Source: Stemphylium vesicarium
Taxonomy: Eukaryota > Ascomycota > Dothideomycetes > Pleosporales > Pleosporaceae
Direction of reading: 5' to 3'
NCBI GenBank assembly: GCA_004380135.1
Contig: QXCR01000093.1
Location: 1 to 64,000 of the forward strand
Length of the DNA: 64,000 nucleotides
This document shows, in pieces, positions 55,188 to 64,000 of the stretch; within the stretch, counting starts at the first letter, position 1, and the number at the start of each line of letters is the position of its first letter. The notes under the pieces were generated by a model. It did no database searches, was not told the origin of the DNA, and saw only the letters and a list, made by a program, of their open reading frames with translations. The translations under genes were made by a program, and so were the position numbers.

Positions 55188-57324
55188 ATGCCACCGACGA
55201 CCTCGCCAATCAGGCCCTCCAGGGGCATCTCAGTGCAAAAGAGGGCCAGCAAGCCAGTCGCGTAAGCCAAACTAACACTGCACATGCTTTATTTGGATAA
55301 CTAATGTTGTAGTTGCCAGAGGTGCCATTCGCGGAAGGTCAAATGCTCAGGCGGCTATCCATGCTCAAATTGCAGCGATAACGCTGAAACAACGCCTTGC
55401 GTGTATCCATCGCGCGACCGACAAATAAAGCTCAGTGAACAGTATGTGGAAGAGTTATTGAAGGAAATCGAGCGTCTACGCAGCAGTGCCTCTGATTCCG
55501 CTCAGACTGCTCCTCCGGTCGAAGAAGTCCTTGATAGCAGCACAGCTGTGCATGAAGCTATCCGTAATCCGCTCCTTGAGGAAGGGCCTTGGTTTCACGC
55601 AGTTTCTTCCGAACATGTACCCATCCACGTTGGAGAAGCTGCCGACGCGGCGTTTGCGACAAGGTTCCGACAGACGCTTGCTGTAGGGAATACCAAGCAT
55701 CTACCTAGGATGAGCCACGTGAAAGATGATTCTTTGATGCTGCTACCTGGAGCCCCTTTCAGCTGGCCGTCGCCAGCAAGAGCACGCTTCTTGGTCAAAG
55801 TAGCATTGTCCACTATTTGCCAGTATTACCACATTGTGCGCAAGAGCCAGGTTACAAGAATTCTGGAAGAAGCGATCAAGAACAACGGCAATGGTGATCG
55901 GCTCGTTATTTGTAAGCTATTAGCACTGTTTGCACTTGGCGGGGTATACTCCGCCAAACATGCTTCCACGGAGACGGCCTTTCCCGGGTTAGCCTACTTT
56001 GCCCAGGCGAGGAAGATGATTAGTATTCCCGCTGAGCGACCGCAGATGGACACCATAGAAGTCGCATTATTACTGGTTCGCTTTAACAGAGACATTGTGC
56101 GAGAAGAACGTCTCTAACATCAGCAAGGTTCTCTTCTCCTTCACGGTCAATCGTCGGCACTCGGCGTACATCTTCGCAAGCTCAGCCTGTAGGCTTGGTC
56201 TTATAATGGGCATGAATATGAACATACCTGAGCAGCAGTGCCCGGATCGACTCGTGAGAGAGCATCGCGTACGGCTATGGTGGTCTGCATACACTCTCGA
56301 TAGAGCATGCGCCTCGAAGCTCGGACTCCCTGTATCGGTTGCTGACGATGACATCATGGTAGACTTTCCAAACGGTGACGGTCTCGATGATGCAGAAGAA
56401 GGCGATTTCGGCGACACCGATTACAGCCTGAATAGTATCAAACTGTCCAAGCTCGCTGCTCGACTGACACGAGCAATCTACAGTAGGAGGAACCATCACG
56501 ACTCATTTTCCAAAAGAGTCCAGGCGATGCTCAAAGACCTCACCAAGTGGATGGACGCCTTGCCCGCCAAGTTTCAGATCAAAGACAACGATGCTTCGGT
56601 ACCCGTTCATATCGTCTACATACACCTGCGCTTCAACCAGGTTTGTTTACTGGTGATCGCATCAACACAGAGCTGACTTTGACAGTGCTGTATCCTTGCC
56701 ACACGCCCCATTCTTCTCCATGTCCTGCGCAGCCACAAGCAGTCATGGTCAGATCCTACTATAGATCCAAAGCGCAACCTTCCGGAAGGCGCTCTTGCAC
56801 TCGCCGAAACATGCATTCAATGCGCGCGACACACCTATCGCATCCTCACGGACGCCTGGATTCACGGTACCTTGGCTACGCTAGACTACTTCGACGCTCA
56901 ATACCTGTTCTCAGCTACTACAGTTCTCGCTATCTCCAGCCTCTTGCGCTCACCGCGGAGTCAAGCAGACGGTGATAATTTCCAAAACGCGGTGGAATTG
57001 TTGCGACAGCTCGCTCAAAGTGGCAACTATGGCGCGAAAGAGTTTGTCGAGCACATGGATGCGATGGAGCAGAGCATGCAGCTTGTATCGAACACCAGCT
57101 TTGCCCTAGGCCCACCGAGGCAGCCACCTTTGGCTGATTCAGAGTCAATGCTTCCCCCACCCAGCGAGGCAATGACTGCCGGAATGGCCCTCGCCGATCC
57201 TTCGCTCCAGTACTTTCTTTCTGAATCCGATTTAGACCTCCAAGCGCTTAGTAACCCTAGTTTTGGTGGATTGCAGACGCCATACTGGTGGGCGGATGGT
57301 TGGGGAGTGGGTGGCGATGTCTGA
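55188..57324 (+). CDS. Zn2Cys6 transcription factor
   Basis: Four exons (55188-55261, 55313-56075, 56128-56640, 56686-57324) join to 662 residues. The DNA-binding domain is at residues 26-54 with cysteines spaced C-x2-C-x6-C-x5-C-x2-C-x8-C (CQRCHSRKVKCSGGYPC). A linker and short coiled coil follow (SEQYVEELLKEIERL). The fungal-specific middle homology region covers about 150-420 and includes NRRHSAYIFASSACRLG and REHRVRLWWSAYTLDR. The second intron has a weak donor (gttcgc), chosen because it alone rejoins ALLLV to the following LFSF block. Such factors bind CGG-type half-sites and control metabolic genes in the nucleus. Its place between an amidase and an MFS gene suggests local control, which is inference. 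Confidence 0.85.
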
Positions 57325-57388
57325 ACGACCAGCATGCGGACAAATGGATTTTCGCAACTAGACTAACTGTCACCTGAGATACAAGCGC

Positions 57389-59076
57389 CTACTTGTGTAC
57401 CCTCTGACGCCTAGAGCCAACCGTAGCAATAGGAATCACTGCTTCCGTCAAAATCATCGATGGCCAACTCCATTCCACTCCTTCAGCCATCGACTCGCCA
57501 TATCTAGCCGTCAAAAACGTCAGACCACCAGCCGCCAAAACCAATACTGTGCTAATGGTAGCAGTTGGACCGATGCCAATGGCCTCCATCAGAGGCACCA
57601 CGCCAGCACTTGAACAAGCCGAAAAGGTGTACTGAATAAGATACTTGCCCGCAATTACCTCTCTCCTTTTTTTCGGAAAAGCTTCAGCGCAGTACGTGTT
57701 CAAGCTCGCAAACGCTGCCAGCAATCCCGCCGCGGTGAAGAAACTGGTGACGATGGGTAATGCAAGAGCTACTCTTGATGTCGGCCCGTACTGCAAACCC
57801 CATCCGTAGACGAGAGAAGCTATGGGGATGACGAAGAAGAAAGATAGCATCCCAGCGTTCAGCCGGTCTTGGGGCAGTCGCTTGCCCCGTAGTTTGATGT
57901 ACCGCCGAACCGTCATGTCCGAGTAGCGCCCCCCAACAGTTGTTCCAAGCAGAAAGCCTGTCGCGGGTGCGAGATAGAAGAGACCCGAGGACAGCGGCGA
58001 AGTAAGGCTGAAGCGGGTAACGAGTATGTGGTGGGGCGTGGAGAGGATGGAGTATTGCGACCAGCTAAGGAAGCCACAACTCAGATGCTGTTGAGTGGAT
58101 TAGCCTCTACGCTCATTGCGAATACCATTTTTTCGTTACCTACCGTCAAGATGATGTTTGGATAGGTCATCATATTGAAGACTGGCGTTGGATTGAACTG
58201 AGCCAGCGCAGCCCGACCACGCAAGTTCAAAGTGAACATCGCCGCATCCGTTCTACTCGCTGGGACGAAGAATAGCGCAAGAATGAAAGCAAGGCCAATC
58301 ATTGCGACTTGGAGCCACAGAACGTTGCGCCAACTCGAGTAGGTCATCATGACCCCTGCTACCAATGGACCGAGAGGTGGCCCCAAGACTGTTCCAGCTA
58401 GGAAGAAGCCATTGGCAGTACCACGCTGAGCCTGCGACAAGATATCAGCGATCTTCATTCATGGCATGAAAATGTGAGGGGGTGGTACGTACGGGAGGAA
58501 AATACTCCGCAATGATAGTCTGACCCGCGACATGAAAATAGCAACCCTGCAAGCCAGACAACACGCGCATAGCAACGAACACGGGCATATTCGGCGCGAC
58601 AGCAGCACCGATCGTCAAGCCGAATAGTACGCCGACACAAGCATTGTACGCCAACTTCCGTCCCACAATCTTCCTCGACTTAGCATCAACGTCTTTGTCA
58701 AGAAAGGATCTCACTGTCGCAAACTCACCGCAGCTATCGGACTCCACACCAACGCGCTCAGACCAATCGCAAACAGCAGTCCCGCTGTAGATAGACTGAC
58801 AACTTTGGGTGTGCTGTGTAGATCTGCTGCTATCTCTGTGCTCGCGCTGAGGAGCGAGGTGCTCGAGAAACACGCCGCGAGCGTCGTCCAGCTCGTTACG
58901 AAAACGACGGTGCATTTGCGCCACAGGGGTATGCTGTCGAATATCTCCGAGGCGAGGGTTTCGGTTTTGTTCAATGTGTCCCGTGGTGGGGGCTGCGAAA
59001 TGGTTGGTGCTGAGGGGGGCGCCGTTGGAGTGCCTGGAGGCACGGCTCTTTCTTCGTCTGTCACGAATGAGGACAT
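57389..59076 (-). CDS. MFS transporter, 12-helix drug:H+ antiporter type
   Basis: Exons 58729-59076, 58493-58678, 58144-58431 and 57389-58087 join to 506 residues. The N-terminal 50 residues are hydrophilic and Pro-rich. The transporter core starts with the LWRKCTVVFVTSWTTLAACF helix. Family marks include the loop after helix two (SRKIVGRKLAYN), RVLSGLQGCYF in helix four, and FFLAGTVLGPPLGPLVAG, the motif-C-like helix-five pattern typical of DHA1 antiporters. The second half has six more helices and a charged loop (RRYIKLRGKRLPQDRL). Such proteins export small molecules from the cell through the plasma membrane. The gene converges with the Zn2Cys6 gene, leaving 64 bp between their stops. The first intron's acceptor could also be 9 nt later. 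Confidence 0.87.
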
Positions 59077-59514
59077 GGGGGTGACGTTTGGATAAAGAGG
59101 GCGTTGGTGCTGGACGAGGGGGGCTTACGGGGGGAGTCCTTATATAGGGGATGTTTTTGAGCGCTGGGGATGGTTGGATGGTTGTGTTCGGTGAAGATGT
59201 ACAGATGCCGTCGGTGACTAGACGCATATACCGAGATGCCTGCGTCGCCCAACTACGAAGCATGGAGACTTGTCGACATTGCGGAACGGGTCTTTGCTAG
59301 ACTTTGGACTGTTCGGCGACTAACATTTTGGGTAATCGATCGCCTTATCGAAGCCATCCACATCTACTGCATTCTTACAAGAACCACAGAATTACTTCGA
59401 CTCCCTCACCAGGATCGTAGTCACCAGAACCTCACGTTGTATGTACTACCTAGTGTCAGTGGAGTAGGTTGCAGTGCTAGCTCCCGCCATTGTACTGCTT
59501 CTATCGGACAATCA
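59077..59514. other. Intergenic, upstream of the MFS gene
   Basis: The stretch should carry the MFS promoter on the minus strand and the 3' flank of the decayed gene that follows. No gene supported. Confidence 0.45.
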
Positions 59515-60252
59515 CTACGAGTTTAAGCTCGCCTTGTTGGCAAACCGTTCTGCCTCCCTAATCCAGTCCTGCTCAAACTCTTGGCCACTGGTGACCATGT
59601 CGGAATCAAGATAGACCATGAACAAGGCATCCGGATCCGCTGCGTCTTTGCGCTTTGGCCCAGAAGCTCCAGAGCAGTAGAGACGCGCATTTTCTGAACT
59701 GCGCCTATTTTCGATTTCAAAGATGGTTTCGCGCAGCTCCAAAGCATAACGGTGCCACTCGGTGACGAACCGCGCAAATGTGATGGGCTGTCCTCGTGCA
59801 TTCTCAATCACCAAGGGTGGCGGCCGTTCGTCCAGTGCATCGGCATCAAGCAAGTAATCTGCGCCATACACCATGTCGAAAGCGATGAGCATGCGGGAAC
59901 GTGGCGGTTGGGTGACGGGTTTTTCAGCGAGCGCATGGGTTGGCGCACCGAGCAGAGGCTGCCACAGAGGGCTGCTCGTGTTGTCCAGTTGGATAATCTG
60001 CGCTGTCGTGGGTGGATCCAGGACTGACCATCGAAGCCGATCTGTTAATTCCTCAGCAAATAGACCCTCGTCGCCTTTGGGGGTAGGGTTGTCAGGAGGT
60101 CGTTGATAGTCCGGTGGCAGGGTTTAGAATTGCCCTACGCGCCCCGTGAAGCTGGTTCTAGCCGCATTGGGTTCGATGTCACGAGAGAATGGTGTGGGAG
60201 AAAAGGGTTGATGGAGCTGTGAGATGCTATTGAGAAAATTGTTGATAAATGA
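59515..60252 (-). pseudogene. Decayed hypothetical gene with an in-frame TAA
   Basis: A minus-strand frame ending at TAG 59515-59517 stays open to 60252 except for a TAA at 60124-60126. It reads coding-like on both sides: TSFTGRVGQF before the stop and TLPPDYQRPPDNPTPKGDEG after it. Later segments include RSRMLIAFDMVYGADYLLDA and ITFARFVTEWHRYALELRE. I recall uncharacterised, lineage-specific multi-copy proteins in Pleosporales with similar PxTFxxFVTxVHxY patterns, but cannot confirm. The TAA can arise from CAA by one C-to-T change. An ATG within the frame at 59892 leaves a 125-residue open part that could still be translated. There is no motif of known function. Confidence 0.45.
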
Positions 60253-60717
60253 CTATGGGATGTGAAATTATCTATGAGGACTGGTAAGGACCTTAGCTGT
60301 TCCGCCAACTGCTATAAACCCTCACCCGACCATGCTCCTAACCAGTGACGTCATGTTCAAGATGGGGTCAATCTGGCGCGTGTCTTGATAAATCCAATCT
60401 GCATCGTGGGTTGTGCTAGTCCTTGGGCATGTAAAGTCGCGTAGGGGCTGAAGGGTTTGGAGAATAAAAGACAATGGGGGGCCGGTAGTACGTGCCTGGG
60501 GTAGCGCACTAGTGACGCGCCAAGGGTTGTCGACATTATTCTCCCACGTCTCCGACTGTACATTGCGCATTCAACTACCGCGACCCACACCAACCACACG
60601 CGTCCGCTCCATCAATCACGAAGCCGCGTCACATTCCAACACTATACGACCAACGCTGAGCACTTGCGACGGGAAAAAAGGACAAAGTCGACGCGGCGAA
60701 CAGCCCAAACAGGCAAT
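60253..60717. other. Upstream region of the ISWI gene
   Basis: The stretch separates the decayed gene (minus) from the ISWI start (plus). No gene and no clear TATA box. Confidence 0.45.
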
Positions 60718-63700
60718 ATGCCGCGGAAGAGCGCTGCAAAGGCCGAAGAGCCGTCTTCTGAGGAGGCGTCGGCGCATTCAGACGTCGAGATGCAGGACCA
60801 GCATGACGACAAGATGAGCGGCTTCAAGAAGTTCGGGGTAAGCGCGACCCGGCCTTGCGCCTTGACTTTACTTCACCCACACGTCTAGTTGGCTGAAGGC
60901 GCGACCACGTTTGGAGAGAAACATGGACTGACGTTTGATCGCAGTATAATCTTGATACCCCAGACTACACAGTACGGACTCAAGCTGCCTCACCCCGCGT
61001 CGTCTCCGCGCGCAAACTGACACGGACACAGGACTCAGATACCAACCCGAACACCAGGGGGAACAGTGTCGCAGGCGACCCAGCACCAGCAGACGGGCGC
61101 AAGCGACGCGCCGAGGAGATGAACATGCGCAAGAGCATGTACGGCAAAAAGGCAGAAGGCCTGAGGGCATCCATGGTACGCGACCTCACACGGCGCATCG
61201 CAATCTAGGGGACCACCACTGACTTGCTTACTCTCCCACAGGAAGACGATACCATTCGCCGTTTCCGATACCTCCTTGGTCTCACTGACCTGTTCCGTCA
61301 CTTCATCGACACGAACCCCAACCCGCGCATCAAGGAGATTCTCGCCGAGATCGACCGTCAAGACGCCGAAGAGAGCAAGAAGTCCAAGTCCAGCAAGATC
61401 CGGAAAGGCGGTGCGGCAGCTGAGCGCAGGCGGAAAACCGAGCAGGAGGAGGACGCTGAATTGGTGCGCGAAGAGAAGCATGGTGCGCACAACGAAACCG
61501 TCTTCCGCGAGTCACCAGGCTTCATTCAGGGCGGCACCATGCGCGACTACCAGGTCGCTGGTCTCAACTGGCTGATTTCTCTGCACGAGAACGGTATTTC
61601 GGGTATTCTGGCCGACGAGATGGGCCTCGGAAAGACGCTGCAAACAATATCCTTTGTCGGCTACCTCCGCTACATCGCTGGCATCACCGGCCCCCACCTC
61701 GTCGCCGTGCCCAAGTCAACCCTGGACAACTGGAAGCGCGAGTTCGCCAAATGGTGCCCGGAAATCAACGTCTTGGTACTTCAGGGAAACAAGGACGACC
61801 GAGCCGAGCTTATCAAGGAGCGCCTACAACCTGACGGTTTTGACGTCTGCATCACATCCTACGAGATGATCTTACGCGAGAAGACGCACTTGAAGAAGTT
61901 CGCCTGGGAGTACATCATCATCGATGAGGCGCATCGTATCAAGAACGAGGAGTCTTCGCTGGCGCAGATGGTGCGCGTTTTCAACTCACGAAGCAGGCTG
62001 CTCATTACCGGTACCCCTCTCCAGAACAACCTCCACGAACTTTGGGCTTTGCTCAACTTCCTCCTCCCCGACGTCTTCGGAGACTCCGCCGCCTTTGACG
62101 ACTGGTTCTCTCAGCAAAATGAAGACTCAGACGCCGTCGTCCAACAACTGCACAAGGTTCTGCGGCCCTTCTTGCTCCGTCGTGTCAAGGCCGACGTCGA
62201 GAAGTCGCTGCTACCAAAGAAGGAGATCAACTTGTACGTTGGCATGTCTGACATGCAGGTTCAGTGGTACAAGAAGATTCTCGAGAAAGACATTGACGCT
62301 GTTAATGGCGGTGCTGGCAACAAGGAGTCCAAGACGCGACTACTCAACATTGTCATGCAGTTGCGAAAGTGCTGTAACCACCCCTACCTCTTCGAAGGTG
62401 CCGAACCCGGTCCACCATACACCACGGATGAGCATTTGGTCACCAACGCGGCGAAGATGGTCATGCTCGACAAGTTGCTCAAGCGTATGAAGGCCCAGGG
62501 CAGTCGCGTACTCATCTTCTCCCAGATGAGTCGTGTCCTGGATATCATGGAGGATTACTCTGTCATGCGAGATTACAAGTACTGCCGCATTGACGGTTCT
62601 ACCGCCCACGAGGACCGTATCCAGGCGATCGACGACTACAACAAGGAAGGCTCAGAGAAGTTCCTATTTCTGCTCACCACTCGTGCAGGTGGTCTGGGTA
62701 TCAACTTGACATCAGCCGACATTGTCGTTCTCTTCGACAGCGACTGGAACCCGCAAGCCGATCTCCAAGCCATGGACCGTGCCCATCGTATTGGTCAGAC
62801 CAAGCAAGTTTACGTTTTCCGATTCGTCACCGAAATGGCCATTGAAGAGAAGGTGCTTGAGCGTGCGGCCCAGAAGCTTCGTCTGGATCAATTAGTCATT
62901 CAACAAGGCCGCTCTCAGCAGCCTGTTAAGAATGCTGCATCCAAAGACGAACTCTTGACCATGATTCAACACGGCGCCGAGGCAGTCTTCCAGAGTAAGG
63001 GACCAGTCGGTCCAGCAGCTGGTGGCGAACTTGCAGATGACGACTTCGAAGCTGTCATGCGCCGTGGTGAAGAGATGACTGAGAAGCTCAACAAGAGGTA
63101 TGAGACTCTCGGTCTTGACGACCTTCAAAAGTTCACATCCGACTCGACCTACGAGTGGAATGGCGAGACGTTCCAGCCCCGGAAGAAGGAAATCGGCATC
63201 TCGTGGATCAACCCCTCGAAGCGCGAGCGCAAAGAACAGAACTACGGCATCGACTCATATTACCGCAAGACGCTCGTCACAGGTGGCCGGACAGAGAACA
63301 AGCAGCCTAGGATACCCCGTGCACCGAAGCAAATTGTTATCCACGACTACCAATTCTTCCCCGACCGTCTGGCCGAACTTCAGGACAAGGAGACTGCATG
63401 GTACCGCAAAGAAAACAACCTCAAGGCACCTCTTCCAGAAGGCACCGACGAGGATCTGGAGTCTCGTGAGGCCGATCAACAACTCGCACAGCAGGAGATT
63501 GACGATGCTGAGCCACTGACGGAAGAAGAAAAGGCCGAGAAGGAGCGCTTGATTGAGAAGGGCTTTCCCGAATGGAACAAGCGTGACTTCCAGCAGTTCC
63601 TCAACGGTAGCGCCAAGTACGGTCGACAGAACTACGAGGGCATCTCGGAGGAGGTCGACGGCAAGGACGCTGAAGAGATCGAGGCGTATGCCAAGGTGTT

Positions 63701-64000
63701 CTGGAAGAAGTACAAGACGCTCGACAACTGGCAAAAGCACTTGGGTGTGATTGAGGAGGGCGAGCTACGCGTACGTCAATCGGAAGAGAAGAAGCGCCTC
63801 ATTGCGAAGAAGGTTGGCATGTACCGCATGCCTCTGCAGCAGATGCAGATCAAGTACACCGTGTCGACGACAAACAAGAAGGTCTATACGGAAGACGAAG
63901 ACAAGTTCCTTGTGGTGATGCTGCACAAGCACGGCGTTGAAGGCGATTTCATCTATGAGAAGATTCGCGACGAGATTCGGGAATCGCCGCTTTTCCGCTT
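60718..64000 (+). CDS. ISWI-type chromatin-remodelling ATPase, cut by the window end
   Basis: ATG 60718 starts exon 1 (60718-60837). Exon 2 ends at 61175 and exon 3 runs from 61242 past the window end with no stop. The start of exon 2 is uncertain: acceptors at 60945 and 61032 both keep the frame. The SNF2 ATPase is complete, with ILADEMGLGKTLQT (Walker A), IIIDEAHRIKN (DEAH box), LITGTPLQNNL, LLTTRAGGLGINL and QAMDRAHRIGQTKQV. After it come the HAND region, with the EWNGETFQPRKKEI and YYRKTL segments, and the SANT-SLIDE start (FPEWNKRDFQQFLNGSAKYG). ISWI uses ATP to slide and space nucleosomes in the nucleus. The C-terminal end of SLIDE lies outside the window. Confidence 0.95.

Noticed and set aside
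54998..55300. A plus-strand open frame ahead of the Zn2Cys6 exon 1
   Set aside because: It is in a different frame from the real first exon (55188-55261), which joins the zinc cluster cleanly.
1..64000. CRISPR arrays, rRNA or tRNA genes
   Set aside because: No regularly spaced repeats and no tRNA arm pattern were seen. A ggttcgaa-like box near 38705 has no matching acceptor or anticodon arms. A proper tRNA scan was not possible.

Overview
The window looks like nuclear DNA of a filamentous ascomycete. Most genes carry short introns (about 46-60 nt, GT..AG with CTAAC/CTGAC-like branch sites). Protein families include a HET-domain protein, SAT4/rhodopsin-like membrane proteins, a Zn2Cys6 regulator, a heme-thiolate peroxidase, a GMC oxidoreductase and pogo-type transposons. 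The flavour of several families suggests Dothideomycetes, perhaps Pleosporales, but that placement is inference without a database search.

Layout. 1-2.1 kb: the broken end of one pogo-type transposon (minus strand) next to, and perhaps inserted in, the tail of a second one. 3.0 kb: a tiny secreted-protein gene. 4.6-5.1 kb: a shortened beta-carbonic-anhydrase-like gene. 6.9-16.1 kb: a housekeeping block with a PPxY single-pass membrane protein, TFIIH subunit TFB5, a GFA-family zinc protein, a small Cys-rich conserved protein, Mediator subunit MED1 and glutamine synthetase. 16.1-21.7 kb: no recognisable gene. 21.7-25.6 kb: a large, mostly disordered protein with an in-frame intron.

28.7-59 kb is accessory in character: an intronless beta-propeller-like protein, a type-B carboxylesterase, two SAT4-type membrane proteins, a GMC oxidoreductase, a secreted protein built of three Cys-rich SH3-like modules, a decayed pogo transposon beside a HET gene, a secreted heme-thiolate peroxidase, a DUF2231-like membrane protein, a secreted amidase (apparently frameshifted), a Zn2Cys6 regulator and an MFS transporter. 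Genes from 48.6 to 59.1 kb have the parts of a small detoxification or metabolite cluster (oxidase, amidase, regulator, exporter) but no synthase backbone is visible. 59.5-60.3 kb holds a decayed lineage-type gene. 60.7 kb to the end is the 5' part of an ISWI chromatin remodeller.

Many genes are split into exons; the joins given were made by hand from splice signals and reading frame and each total was checked to be a multiple of three. Long stretches without a gene are listed so that the reader knows they were examined.
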